A DNA stretch of 64,000 bases from Paenibacillus rhizosphaerae. GTDB lineage: Bacteria; Bacillota; Bacilli; Paenibacillales; Paenibacillaceae. Under the pieces are notes generated by a model that was not told the origin of the DNA, made no database searches, and saw only the letters and a list, made by a program, of their open reading frames with translations. Both the position numbers and the translations under genes were made by a program. Below, piece after piece: positions 6,845 to 15,434 of this stretch. The stretch covers positions 919,200-983,199 of the forward strand of contig NZ_JACHXJ010000003.1 of the NCBI RefSeq assembly GCF_014192015.1, read 5' to 3'. The stretch's first letter is position 1, and the number at the start of each line of letters is the position of its first letter.

Positions 6845-8062
6845 ATGAACGACACCCGAGAGAAACTGTGGACACGTGAGTTTATTATGCTTACGCTGTG
6901 CAACCTGCTGTTATTTTTAAATTTGCAAATGATCGTATCCCCTCTGTCCGGTTATGTAAAAGAACACTTTCACGCCAGCGCCTTTATGGTCAGCATGTTT
7001 ACGACCCTCTTCTCGCTGGCTGCGATCGCGGCACGCCTGTATTCCGCCAAAGCTCTGGAGAGAGGCATCCGCAATCAGATCTTATATATCGGTCTTGCCT
7101 TGGCACTGCTCGCCACCTTCGGTTATCTGTGGAGCGGCACGATGGCGCTGCTGCTGCTGATGCGGATCGTGTTCGGCGTGGGCTTCGGCATGGGCAGCAC
7201 GACGCTGCCTACGATGGCATCCGGTATCATACCGGTCCGCAGACTGGGCGAGGGCATGGGCTACTTCGGATTGTCAACGAGCATCGCCCTTTCGCTTGGA
7301 CCCGTCATCGGGACAGCACTTTTGGAGAACAAAGGGTTCGACACGCTGGTATACGCCACATTAATCGTCATTGCCCTGATCTTCCCGCTGGTCATTCCGC
7401 TGACCAAAAAAGTAAAGCCGGCCGCCCCGGCCATTCCGAAAGAATTTACGGCGGTTCCCCAAAAGCAGGGCTTTCCGAAGGCGCTCCTCCTGCCCAGCCT
7501 GATGAACCTGCTGATGTCCATTACCTATGGCGGACTGCTCAGTTTCATTAATTTGTTCGGAAAAGAGGCCAGCCTCGCGAACGCATCGCTCTTCTTTCTG
7601 TTCAACGCCGCTGCTGTCGTACTGATCCGGCCCATCTCAGGTAAAATTTATGATCGCAAGGGGCATATCGCCCTGCTCATTCCGGCGGCGGTGCTGCTCA
7701 TTGGAGGGCTATGGCTGCTGTCCTATGCCCATACCACCGGATTTTTGGCCCTGGCCGCCCTGTGCTACGGCCTTGGATTCGGCACGGTTCAGCCAACCCT
7801 TCAATCCTGGATGCTGCAGCAGGTTCCTCCTCAAAAGCAAGGACTCGCCAACAGCATGTATTTCAACTCGCTCGACCTTGGCATCGCCGTCGGGGCCATG
7901 ATTTTGGGCCAGATCGCCCAGTATTCGACTTACGGCGCGATGTATCGTTTCGCATCCTTGTTCCTTGTCCTGTTCATCATCGTATACGCGTTCTATCTTG
8001 CCAAACGGGCCAAGAGCAACAACATGCCAAACCGCCATAACGGAACGTCCAAAACTGTATAA
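6845..8062 (+). CDS. MFS transporter, probable drug exporter
   Basis: A 405-residue protein with about 12 membrane spans, in the size range of MFS antiporters. The loop 2-3 region is SAKALERGIRNQILYIG, and a GxxxGPxxG-like stretch (LSLGPVIGTALLENKG) resembles antiporter motif C. The central loop and second half contain ISGKIYDRKGHIALLIPAA, the repeated motif A. AGGAG lies before the ATG, and the start is 9 bases after marR, so both are one operon. MarR control suggests induction by the exported compound; the substrate cannot be read. Confidence 0.9.
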   Translation: MNDTREKLWTREFIMLTLCNLLLFLNLQMIVSPLSGYVKEHFHASAFMVSMFTTLFSLAAIAARLYSAKALERGIRNQILYIGLALALLATFGYLWSGTMALLLLMRIVFGVGFGMGSTTLPTMASGIIPVRRLGEGMGYFGLSTSIALSLGPVIGTALLENKGFDTLVYATLIVIALIFPLVIPLTKKVKPAAPAIPKEFTAVPQKQGFPKALLLPSLMNLLMSITYGGLLSFINLFGKEASLANASLFFLFNAAAVVLIRPISGKIYDRKGHIALLIPAAVLLIGGLWLLSYAHTTGFLALAALCYGLGFGTVQPTLQSWMLQQVPPQKQGLANSMYFNSLDLGIAVGAMILGQIAQYSTYGAMYRFASLFLVLFIIVYAFYLAKRAKSNNMPNRHNGTSKTV

Positions 8063-8080
8063 CCTTTGGCTTGATCGATT

Positions 8081-8116
8081 CAGCACCTTTCTGCACCCGG
8101 CAGAAGGGTGCTTTTT
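8081..8116 (+). terminator. Terminator of the marR-MFS operon
   Basis: AGCACC...TTCTGC pairs with GCAGAA...GGTGCT, followed by TTTTTATTTC. Confidence 0.8.
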
Positions 8117-8354
8117 ATTTCTTTTACAATCGCGGCCTTAAGTCCCCACCCCACACCTCACTCTACCCGCTTCAGTTCCCCTGAGTTCCTCTTCAGAGTT
8201 CCCTAACTCAATACTGAAAAATTAGCAGAAACTAATGTTATATTTTATTACTTATAAGGTTAATTATACTTCCAAATCTATCGACTAGAGAGTAAAATAG
8301 TCATATTATCTACCATAAGCCATATTCCTATTTGATTCCGGGGGAGAGATTACG

Positions 8355-9194
8355 ATGAACATGCCGGCCGCATCCACTGCCTTCGAGACGTTTATGCCCG
8401 TTCAGCCGGGCTTTGCCAAACATTTTACCGATTACACAGAGCATCGCGACATGTTACCAGACACTCCGCTCCCTGTTCTGTTCTACCAATTCTCGGTCCC
8501 GCCAGGCCAATCTGGACGCTGCCCCGTGCTGCCCGGGGGCCATGTCGATATGTTGTTCCCGGTCGGCGGCCCCCCTGCCGATTCCTTGATTCTCGGCAGC
8601 GTTCTTTGCCGCCGGGAGGTGCCATTTCGCCCAGGCACGATATACTTCGGTATCCGGCTGCTCCCCGTCTCCCTGGCTCCCGCATTTAAAATTCCGTTAA
8701 AACAACTGGTGGACGGATTCACGCCGCTTGCCCGCGCCTTGTCCATTCCGGTCGCCATCATGCAGCAAATCCAGCAGGAAGAGGCCTCTTTTCATCGCAG
8801 AATATCCGCATCCCACAGCGGCTTCCGCAAGCTGCTTCATTCTGCGCCATGCACTGAAGCTTCAGTACCGCCGCCATTTTATCAGGCCATCCGGCTTATT
8901 ATCAAGTCCCGCGGCAATATCACCATAGCCGAGCTCTCGACGGTCATGAACTGCTCAACGCGGAGTTTTCGTTCCCTGTTCGAGGCGTATATAGGCCTCT
9001 CCCCCAAGCTGTTCTGCCAAATCATCCGCTATCAATCGGCCGTGGGCAGACTGCTGCATCCATCACGGACGGCTTTTAACGACATTATTTCGGAATACGG
9101 CTATTACGACCAGGCTCACTTTATCCACGAGTTCAAAAAATTCAGCAACGAATGTCCCACCCGCTGGATGGTGCAGCTCCTCCGGAAATCATAG
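8355..9194 (+). CDS. AraC-family transcriptional regulator
   Basis: A 279-residue regulator. The N-terminal 150 residues resemble the beta-rich sensor of the 'DUF6597' AraC subgroup (VLPGGHVDMLFPVGG and the RPGTIYFGIRLLP block). The C-terminal 100 residues hold two helix-turn-helix units (ITIAELSTVMNCSTRSFRSLF and FNDIISEYGYYDQAHFIHEFKKF). GGGGGAGAG precedes the ATG. It has no obvious partner: the upstream MFS operon ends with a terminator and the next gene is a secreted amidase with its own leader. The interval 8117-8354 is AT-rich and shows nothing else clear. Confidence 0.9.
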   Translation: MNMPAASTAFETFMPVQPGFAKHFTDYTEHRDMLPDTPLPVLFYQFSVPPGQSGRCPVLPGGHVDMLFPVGGPPADSLILGSVLCRREVPFRPGTIYFGIRLLPVSLAPAFKIPLKQLVDGFTPLARALSIPVAIMQQIQQEEASFHRRISASHSGFRKLLHSAPCTEASVPPPFYQAIRLIIKSRGNITIAELSTVMNCSTRSFRSLFEAYIGLSPKLFCQIIRYQSAVGRLLHPSRTAFNDIISEYGYYDQAHFIHEFKKFSNECPTRWMVQLLRKS

Positions 9195-9422
9195 TCCAGT
9201 CCTATTACGTCAACTTTCCTTACATAAATTCCGTTTTATACAATCCATGTTAACTCTTCTTCAATATAATAGACTCCAATGACGGAGTGAAGGCATTCGT
9301 TTATCCCCAGTTTCTGCAGGTTCGTCCTCCATCCTGCGAAGTTTCTCCTGCGGAAATTTCAAACGATGCCTTCCTTCCGCCGAACCGTCAGAATACATAA
9401 CGCTGTATTGGAGGAGAACGAT

Positions 9423-11375
9423 TTGAAGAGTTTTAAGAGAAATCTATTTACGGTTTTATTCGTTTCCGCTTTATCTCTGACCCCAACACTGGCCTATGCC
9501 TCACCAGCCGCTTCCGCAGCAGCTCTAAGCAGCGAGACGGCCGATGCGATGTCCCAGAGCTGGATGCCCAAATCTCTGACCTCCCTTACCGCCAGCAGCA
9601 AGCCGATGACCGCCGCTGAGTTTGCCGAAGCGATGAAACTCGCGGCCGAACAAGCCGGGACGGCGGTGAGCCCATCCGGTTCCAACATCAGCGGTACATT
9701 GACACGCGAAAAGGCCGCCGTACTGCTGGATTCCGTCATCCATGTCCCTTACGCCGTTACCGCAGACTATCAAGACATTGCCGGAGGCAGTCCGTACAGC
9801 AAGGCTATCGCCAATGTCTATACCGCCGGCCTCATGCAGGGCAGCTCTTCCCAAACTTTCGGATATGGCAAGCCGCTGACGCACCGGGAAGCCGCCACGA
9901 TCATCTACCGCCTGTATCAATATTTGCAGCCGTTCAAGCTGACGGAAGCGACCATCGCGGAGATGCAAAAAGCGATGGAAACCGGCCGGCTGACGTCCGA
10001 GGAGCTTGTCCAGCAATATTTGGACCGGATCGCGAAGTACGATGATCAGGGTCCGAAGCTGAACAGCATCATCACCTTGAACGAGAAAGCACTGGACACG
10101 GCGAAGCAGCTGGACGCCGAACGTGAAGCCCAAGGGGAGCGCAGCCCGCTGCACGGAATTCCGGTGATCATCAAAGATAACTACAACACCTCCGACATGC
10201 CAACCTCTTCCGGAAATATCGGCTTAAAGGATGTGATCCCTCCGGAGGATGCCACACAGGTCAAGGAGCTGCGCGATGCCGGAGCAATCATCATCGGCAA
10301 AGCCAACCTGCATGAGTTCGCCTTTGGCTATACGACCGTCAGCTCTTTGGGCGGGCAGACGTTGAATCCTTATGACCCGACCCGCGTACCCGGCGGATCC
10401 AGCGGCGGAACCGCAGCCGCAGTAGCCGCGAATCTTGCCGCCGTAGGCATGGGTACCGACACCGGTGGATCGATCCGGATTCCTTCCTCGTTCAACAGCC
10501 TGGTCGGCATTCGCCCGACGGTCGGCTTGTCGAGCCGCTACGGCATCGCCCCGCTTGCCCTGACGCAGGATACAGGCGGTCCGATAGCCCGGACCGTGGA
10601 GGACGCCGCCTTCATATTGAACGCGACGGCCGGCTATGACCCAAAGGACATCGCAACTGCGAAAAGCGTTGGCTTCGTGCCGAAGGATTATACGGATTAT
10701 CTCGATAAGGACGGCCTCAAAGGAGCACGGATCGGCATCGTTCGCGAAGTATTCGGAGACGACGCCCAAGTCAACGCAGTTGTGTCCCAAGCCATCGAAG
10801 AGATGAAAGCTGCCGGGGCAACGTTGGTAGACAACGTCAAAATTCCGAACTTCGATCTCATCAATAAATATGGGAGCCTAAGCGCTTGGGAGTTCAAGTT
10901 CCAATTCAACGACTACCTGAAGTCCCTTGGCGACGCTGCGCCATACAAGTCTTTGGACGAGCTGATCGCTTCAGGCAAATACGATCCATCGATCGAAAAA
11001 GCCCTGATCGACCGCAACAATCGTGAATCGCTGGATGCCCAGGAGTACAAGGACATTGTCCTGTTCCGCACTAAGTATGTGCAGGAAGCGGTCCTTAAAA
11101 TGATGGCGGACAATCATCTGGATGCCCTCATCTTTCCGACCTCATCCAAAACGGCGGTGAAAATCGGCCAGGAACAGGTGGCGGGCGACGCCTTTAAACT
11201 AAGCTCCTTTACCGGTTGGCCGACAGTCACCGTACCGGCCGGTTTCACCAGCGACCATCTGCCGGTAGGCATCGATTTCTTCGGTAGAGCTTTCAGCGAG
11301 CCGGAGCTGATCAAGCTGGCGTACAGCTTTGAGCAGCACACCCACCACCGCGAAGCTCCGCAAATGACGCCTTAA
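9423..11375 (+). CDS. Secreted SLH-domain amidase (amidase signature family)
   Basis: The start is TTG 9423, with GGAGGAG about 9 bases upstream; an upstream in-frame ATG lacks such a site. The 650-residue product opens with a signal peptide (MKSFKRNLFTVLFVSALSL, cleavage near AYA-SP). Residues about 50-170 contain S-layer homology repeats (LTREKAAVLLDSV and SPYSKAIANVYTAGLMQGSS). Residues about 180-640 are an amidase-signature hydrolase with the Lys-cisSer-Ser triad: lysine in VIIKDNY, cis-serine in GSSGGT and nucleophile in DTGGSIRIPSS. The substrate is probably an amide outside the cell, but its identity cannot be told. SLH repeats should anchor it to secondary wall polymer. Confidence 0.92.
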   Translation: MKSFKRNLFTVLFVSALSLTPTLAYASPAASAAALSSETADAMSQSWMPKSLTSLTASSKPMTAAEFAEAMKLAAEQAGTAVSPSGSNISGTLTREKAAVLLDSVIHVPYAVTADYQDIAGGSPYSKAIANVYTAGLMQGSSSQTFGYGKPLTHREAATIIYRLYQYLQPFKLTEATIAEMQKAMETGRLTSEELVQQYLDRIAKYDDQGPKLNSIITLNEKALDTAKQLDAEREAQGERSPLHGIPVIIKDNYNTSDMPTSSGNIGLKDVIPPEDATQVKELRDAGAIIIGKANLHEFAFGYTTVSSLGGQTLNPYDPTRVPGGSSGGTAAAVAANLAAVGMGTDTGGSIRIPSSFNSLVGIRPTVGLSSRYGIAPLALTQDTGGPIARTVEDAAFILNATAGYDPKDIATAKSVGFVPKDYTDYLDKDGLKGARIGIVREVFGDDAQVNAVVSQAIEEMKAAGATLVDNVKIPNFDLINKYGSLSAWEFKFQFNDYLKSLGDAAPYKSLDELIASGKYDPSIEKALIDRNNRESLDAQEYKDIVLFRTKYVQEAVLKMMADNHLDALIFPTSSKTAVKIGQEQVAGDAFKLSSFTGWPTVTVPAGFTSDHLPVGIDFFGRAFSEPELIKLAYSFEQHTHHREAPQMTP

Positions 11376-11387
11376 AAATCATAAATT

Positions 11388-11467
11388 AAGCGCACCCCCG
11401 GCTGCTGTCCGGGCGGACACTTGATCAGGTCCGACCCTTCCAGCGTGCCGCAAGGTGCGCTTTTTTC
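11388..11467 (+). terminator. Terminator of the SLH-amidase gene
   Basis: AAGCGCACC and GGTGCGCTT pair over a long loop that holds inner hairpins (GTCCGGGCGGAC), followed by TTTTTTCC. Confidence 0.65.
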
Positions 11468-11487
11468 CTTTTTTCCATATCAGCTTC

Positions 11488-12228
11488 CTACCATGGCCAC
11501 TCCCGGCCCAGCCAGTCTCTCATGACCAGCCGGTCCTCCTCCTGCATCCCTTGATCTTCATAGCGGTTCCGCAGAAAATAAGCCACCGCCATGCGCGCCG
11601 CATCATCAGCATTCAGATCACCATCCGTATTCAGCTCACCCGACATATAGGATCTGACCCACCCCGGATGGTACAGGCGAAAGGTAAAGCCTTCGGGACG
11701 GAGCTCGTCAAACAGGCATTGGACGCCCCGGTTCAGCGCGGTCTTGGACATGCAGTACCCGTACCAGTTATCGCGAAAGCTGCGGTTGATGCTCCCCGCT
11801 TCCGAGGACACAAAGCACATGCGCTTTCCGGCACCCGCTCTCAGCAGCGGTACAAATGACTGTGCCATCCGCATCGGGCCAACCGCGTTCACATTGTAAA
11901 TTTGCAGCAGCTCTTCCTCGACCTGCTCTTCATGAATCGTTCTGGGGTAATGCGTGGCGATCCCCGCATTATTGATCAGTACATCCACCCGACCGGACGT
12001 AGCCTCAACCGCCCGGCTGGCTGCCTGAACGCTCTCATCACTGGCTACGTCCAGCGGAATGACATGCAATCGCTCCGGCTCCTTCTGGCTTAACTCTGTC
12101 AGTTCCGGCCAATCCGCCAGGTAACTCCCGGCAAAAACGTCCCAGCCCAGCTCCAACAGCCTTTTCGTGATACCAAGCCCTAAACCTCGGTCCGCGCCTG
12201 TGACAAAGGCAATTCTGCTCCTGCTCAT
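11488..12228 (-). CDS. Short-chain dehydrogenase/reductase (SDR), intact motifs
   Basis: A 246-residue NAD(P)-dependent oxidoreductase. TGADRGLGLG is the cofactor loop, NNAGIA the structural motif, SSEAGSI the catalytic serine region and YGYCMSK the catalytic tyrosine and lysine. The start at 12228 follows GAGGAG by 9 bases. It is the last gene of a three-gene minus-strand operon after a ThuA-like protein and a degenerate SDR. The neighbourhood suggests sugar or sugar-derived substrate oxidation; the substrate is unknown. Confidence 0.92.
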   Translation of the reverse strand: MSRSRIAFVTGADRGLGLGITKRLLELGWDVFAGSYLADWPELTELSQKEPERLHVIPLDVASDESVQAASRAVEATSGRVDVLINNAGIATHYPRTIHEEQVEEELLQIYNVNAVGPMRMAQSFVPLLRAGAGKRMCFVSSEAGSINRSFRDNWYGYCMSKTALNRGVQCLFDELRPEGFTFRLYHPGWVRSYMSGELNTDGDLNADDAARMAVAYFLRNRYEDQGMQEEDRLVMRDWLGREWPW

Positions 12229-12257
12229 TCCGTAAGCATCTCCTCTTTTAGCGTCCG

Positions 12258-12923
12258 TTATAAAGGAACCTCTTGTCCCCGCCAATCCAGCATAACCATC
12301 CGCTCTTCATCCTCCCGGGACCCGGTAAAATAAGCAGCCGCCGCTTCAGCCGAAACTTCCGTTTCAGGCTCGGGTCCAGGCTCAAACAACCGGAACGTAA
12401 ACCCCTTCCTGCCCAGATCCCCATGCAGCATGGTGTACGCCATATGCAGCGCAGCTTTGGACATCGCATATCCTGTCCCTGCCCCCGAAAGGCCAAGCCC
12501 CAAACTGCCCTGGACATCGGACAGCAGCGCGATTCTTCGCAGCCCATGATCCATAAGCGGCAGGCATGCCTCGATGACACGAATCGGACCAAGCGCGTTC
12601 GCCTGATAATCTTCCAGCACGAGATCCGCCGACATATTAGCGATTCCGGCAGACTCCTTACCTTGGCTGGATAACGTTCCGCACACGAGCAGATCTACCC
12701 GGCTGGTTTGCTCCTGTATCCGTTCGACTGCCTGCTGCACTGATTCCCTGGACCTCATATCCATCGTGAAGATATGTATTCGATCCGTATCAAAAGCATC
12801 CTGAAACATTTCCACAGAAACGGGACTGCAGGCCATAACGCGCCATCCCTTTTGGGCGAATTCCCGGACAAGCGCACGGCCCCAAGGATGATGGGCTTCC
12901 GTAATCAAAACAATCTGGTCCAT
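12258..12923 (-). CDS. SDR-family protein with degenerate cofactor loop
   Basis: A 221-residue SDR homologue. The usual TGxxxGxG loop has become TEAHHPWG, and NNAG has become CGTLSSQG, while the active-site YAMSK and the C-terminal RLFEPGPEP (family: PG motif) remain. The altered glycine motif may change or remove cofactor binding. It starts 6 bases after the ThuA-like gene and ends 29 bases before the intact SDR, so all three are co-transcribed. It might partner with the intact SDR, as the two share C-terminal blocks (RxxxxMxDWxGxE). Confidence 0.85.
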   Translation of the reverse strand: MDQIVLITEAHHPWGRALVREFAQKGWRVMACSPVSVEMFQDAFDTDRIHIFTMDMRSRESVQQAVERIQEQTSRVDLLVCGTLSSQGKESAGIANMSADLVLEDYQANALGPIRVIEACLPLMDHGLRRIALLSDVQGSLGLGLSGAGTGYAMSKAALHMAYTMLHGDLGRKGFTFRLFEPGPEPETEVSAEAAAAYFTGSREDEERMVMLDWRGQEVPL

Positions 12924-12929
12924 GACTCG

Positions 12930-13586
12930 TTATTCTCCTTTCGGCGCTGAGGCGGTCCACGTCAAAGCTTGCTGCAGCAGCTGCTGGTAGCCCGGATGCA
13001 GCCATACCGCCAAATTGTGGCCGGGCGTCAGCACGCAAACCCTTCCCCCGCCTTCCATTCGGGTCCATCCGCCCGGCTGCTCCCCATGTCCCGACCGGGT
13101 CACCATAAATATGTCCACGTTAGTTGGATCGGTCATATCCATAAAATAATGCTCGTCCTGCACCGTGAAGGCCTGGATTCCCCGGGTAATCTCCGTGTCT
13201 TGTACCGGCTCGACCGTGACCGGACACTGCTCCGGATGGTGATGAAAGACTCCGCCGATCAGCCCGCACATGTCTTCCATGTCCGGGTATCCCACCGTAC
13301 CGGAGTGCAGGACAAGCAGACCGCCGCCTGCGCTGACGTAACGCTGCAGCAGACCCCCGGTTGAGTCGATGATCCACGGATGTTCTTTGACCGCAGAGAC
13401 CCGGTTGGATTTCGCCAAGATTAGCAAGTCATATTCCGTAAGCAACCGTTCCAGCGAGTCCTGCCATTCGGCATCGGTTTCCAAAATATAATGAAAATCG
13501 AACCCTCTTGTCCGCAGCGGCTCCAAGCCTCCCTTCACCACATCGGCCGGATGCCAGTTATCGTCGCATAATACGAGTATGTTCAC
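12930..13586 (-). CDS. ThuA-domain protein (trehalose-utilisation-like)
   Basis: A 218-residue protein with a class I glutamine amidotransferase-like fold (ThuA family). Visible are ILVLCDDNWHP, LLVLHSGTVGYPDMEDMCGLIGGVFHHHP in short blocks, and RVCVLTPGHNLAVWLHP near the end. The start is GTG 13586 with GGAGGGG upstream. ThuA proteins are linked to sugar (trehalose, maltitol) oxidation together with dehydrogenases, and two SDR genes follow directly. A perfect cre match lies just upstream, so catabolite repression is likely. Confidence 0.88.
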   Translation of the reverse strand: MNILVLCDDNWHPADVVKGGLEPLRTRGFDFHYILETDAEWQDSLERLLTEYDLLILAKSNRVSAVKEHPWIIDSTGGLLQRYVSAGGGLLVLHSGTVGYPDMEDMCGLIGGVFHHHPEQCPVTVEPVQDTEITRGIQAFTVQDEHYFMDMTDPTNVDIFMVTRSGHGEQPGGWTRMEGGGRVCVLTPGHNLAVWLHPGYQQLLQQALTWTASAPKGE

Positions 13587-13601
13587 GATGCTCCCCTCCA
13601 T

Positions 13602-13616
13602 TGACAGCGTTTGCAA
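13602..13616 (-). promoter_or_regulatory. cre site (CcpA operator) before the ThuA-SDR operon
   Basis: The minus strand reads TTGCAAACGCTGTCA, matching the cre consensus WTGNAANCGNWNNCW at every fixed position. It lies between the predicted start (near 13624) and the ribosome site, a roadblock position. Confidence 0.65.
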
Positions 13617-13630
13617 AATGTATTAATCCC

Positions 13631-13659
13631 AGTATTCCAGAAACCCGCTTGCCACGCAA
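13631..13659 (-). promoter_or_regulatory. Predicted promoter of the ThuA-SDR operon
   Basis: The minus strand has TTGCGT (13659-13654), 17 bases, AATACT (13636-13631). It is a weak match, supported by the cre site directly downstream. Confidence 0.4.
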
Positions 13660-13690
13660 CCCGGTTCAGTTCTGACGAGGCGGATATAAC

Positions 13691-13719
13691 AAAAAATCCT
13701 TGCTCATTCGCAAGGATTG
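13691..13719 (-). terminator. Terminator of the three-tRNA cluster
   Basis: On the minus strand AATCCTTGC pairs with GCAAGGATT and is followed by TTTTTTG, about 16 bases after tRNA-Leu. Confidence 0.8.
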
Positions 13720-13734
13720 TCATTGTTCAAGTTA

Positions 13735-13820
13735 TGGTGCGGTAGAGAGGACTCGAACCTCCACGGGCGTACGCCCACTACCCCCTCAAGATAGCGTGTC
13801 TGCCATTCCACCACTACCGC
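13735..13820 (-). tRNA. tRNA-Leu (anticodon GAG), copy with encoded CCA
   Basis: The sequence appears the same as the tRNA at 3933-4015 (loop TTGAGGG, anticodon GAG), but the 3' end reads CGCA-CCA, so the tail is genomic. It is the last of a Glu-Lys-Leu cluster on the minus strand. Confidence 0.95.
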
Positions 13821-13849
13821 ACATGTAAAGGGAAATGCTATTAAAAAAC

Positions 13850-13925
13850 TGGTGAGCCATGAAGGACTCGAACCTTCGACACCCTGATTAAAAGTCAGGT
13901 GCTCTACCAACTGAGCTAATGGCTC
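13850..13925 (-). tRNA. tRNA-Lys (anticodon TTT)
   Basis: Acceptor GAGCCAT/ATGGCTC, D-arm AGCTCAGTTGGTAGAGC, anticodon stem CCTGA/TCAGG with loop CTTTTAA (TTT), T-arm GGTTCGAGTCC, and encoded CCA. Confidence 0.96.
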
Positions 13926-13981
13926 TCGATGACCCACAACTTGTGCGCCCATAAGCATAGATGGTACATCATTAATGAAAG

Positions 13982-14056
13982 TGGTGACCCGTATGGGATT
14001 CGAACCCATGTTACCTCCGTGAAAGGGAGGTGTCTTAACCCCTTGACCAACGGGCC
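13982..14056 (-). tRNA. tRNA-Glu (anticodon TTC)
   Basis: Acceptor GGCCCGT/ACGGGTC, anticodon stem CCTCC/GGAGG with loop CTTTCAC (TTC), T-arm GGTTCGAATCC, encoded CCA. It is the first gene of the cluster. Confidence 0.96.
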
Positions 14057-14250
14057 ATATCGTAACATCACTTTCTTGACGACAAGACTGAGTATAGCAT
14101 AGAACAAAAAAGGTTGGCAAGCCCTTTTTGTAATATTTTTTTAAAAGGTGTCGTATGCCGTTTCTTCCCCTCTCCCGGGCATAATATCATCCCCTATTAG
14201 GCATCCTATACACGTCAATGACATCAACACACGACAAGGAGACAAAATCA

Positions 14251-14460
14251 ATGGCTAAACCAGACGACCGTTCGGATAACGCGGAAAAGATCAAAACCGC
14301 CATTATCAACACGCAGGACAACATTAACGAAACCAACGATTATTTGGCCGAACACGCCGAGGAAATTTCCGGACAGGAAGTTCACAACCTTCAGCACAAA
14401 AACGCCAAGCGCGAAAGAGCGATTGAAGGAATGCGGGAAGAGTACGAAGACGAAAAATAA
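14251..14460 (+). CDS. tlp: Small acid-soluble spore protein Tlp
   Basis: A 69-residue charged protein starting MAKPDDRSDNAEKIK. The block PDDRSDNxEK and the ending NAKREREAxExMRxE-like pattern match Tlp, a minor spore-core protein made in the forespore. ATG 14251 follows AAGGAG by about 9 bases. An upstream in-frame ATG has no ribosome site. The protein is hydrophilic and helical, with no membrane span. A forespore sigma factor would be expected; I could not locate a convincing promoter. Confidence 0.9.
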   Translation: MAKPDDRSDNAEKIKTAIINTQDNINETNDYLAEHAEEISGQEVHNLQHKNAKRERAIEGMREEYEDEK

Positions 14461-14476
14461 AGCTTTGAAGATTCGC

Positions 14477-14516
14477 ACAAACAGCCCCTTTCCGATGATG
14501 GATGGGGGTTGTTTGT
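14477..14516 (+). terminator. Terminator of tlp
   Basis: ACAAACAGCCCC pairs with GGGGTTGTTTGT around a 16-base loop. The T-rich side is part of the stem. Confidence 0.6.
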
Positions 14517-14569
14517 TGAAAGTCTATGCTCCGACGAGCCCTCCCCGAAGGTCCTCATCCCTTTACGCC

Positions 14570-14604
14570 AAAAAGCCCCCAGCCGCAAAAGCGGTGGGAG
14601 CTTT
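14570..14604 (-). terminator. Terminator of the Asn-Ser tRNA pair
   Basis: On the minus strand AGCTCCCACCGC pairs with GCGGCTGGGGGCT and is followed by TTTTTGG, about 20 bases after tRNA-Ser. Confidence 0.75.
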
Positions 14605-14623
14605 CTTACGAAGTATATCAAAA

Positions 14624-14712
14624 CGGAGAGAGAGGGATTCGAACCCTCGCACCGCTTACGCAGTCTAACCCCTTAGCAGAGGGTCCCCTTATAGCCACTT
14701 GGGTATCTCTCC
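14624..14712 (-). tRNA. tRNA-Ser (anticodon GCT)
   Basis: An 89-base class II tRNA. The acceptor is GGAGAGA/TCTCTCC, the anticodon loop CTGCTAA gives GCT (AGC/AGT codons), and there is a long variable arm. CCA is not encoded. Confidence 0.94.
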
Positions 14713-14719
14713 AAGAAAC

Positions 14720-14795
14720 TGGCTCCCCGAACAGGACTCGAACCTGTGACAACTCGATTAACAGTCGAGTGCTCTACCAACTGAGCTATCAGGGA
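14720..14795 (-). tRNA. tRNA-Asn (anticodon GTT)
   Basis: The acceptor is TCCCTGA with its 3' partner, the anticodon stem CTCGA/TCGAG has loop CTGTTAA (GTT), the T-arm is GGTTCGAGTCC, and CCA is encoded. It lies 7 bases upstream of tRNA-Ser in the same transcript. Confidence 0.95.
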
Positions 14796-14826
14796 ACGTT
14801 GTTATATGGTAACACCAAATAATTTA

Positions 14827-15315
14827 TCATGATTTTGCAGTGGAGTCAAGCTTGCTCAAGCGAAGATTTCCAGCACATTTCCCGCACCGGTAACGGCGGG
14901 GATCCACCTTGCGTTTGCGCAGGTACACCATCCCGCATTGGCGGCACACCAGCTGGTACCGGTAAGGCTGCACCTTACGCTCCCGCGCCGAAGGCAGCGA
15001 CTGACAGTAACGGCTTCCCCCGACCTGCTGCAGCAGCTTTTTAAAATCCGGGTCCCGGTGTTTGTAGCCCCTTCCCATCAGGTGCAGATGGTAATGGCAC
15101 AATTCGTGTTTGATGATTTTTTCCACTTCCTCCTGCCCGTTCGCTTCGAGCTGATGGGGATTGATCTCGATATGATGGCTTTTCATAAAATAGCGCCCGC
15201 CTGTTGTGGACAAACGCCGGTTGAACGTGGCGCGGTGCCTGAAAGGCATGCCGAAGCTTTCCTCCGAAATCCGCTCCACCCATGCTTGCAGCTCTTCATT
15301 GCTCATGACGTCCAT
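14827..15315 (-). CDS. SprT-family zinc metalloprotease-like protein
   Basis: A 162-residue SprT-like protein. The zinc protease motif is HELCHYHLH around residue 90, and a C-terminal zinc ribbon carries CRQCG and CGKC. GAGGAGG precedes the ATG. SprT relatives are often annotated as YdcK in Firmicutes. The eukaryotic relative Spartan cleaves DNA-protein crosslinks; the bacterial substrate is not established. Confidence 0.92.
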   Translation of the reverse strand: MDVMSNEELQAWVERISEESFGMPFRHRATFNRRLSTTGGRYFMKSHHIEINPHQLEANGQEEVEKIIKHELCHYHLHLMGRGYKHRDPDFKKLLQQVGGSRYCQSLPSARERKVQPYRYQLVCRQCGMVYLRKRKVDPRRYRCGKCAGNLRLSKLDSTAKS

Positions 15316-15434
15316 GAGGTCCTCCTCTGACTGAATTACGGTCTTCGGGGCGGTTGTCCCGAAAGAAACATTCTCTTGAATTATAACTTCCCCATACGCT
15401 ACACTGACAAGTAGAATGTTATGGAGGGAGATTT

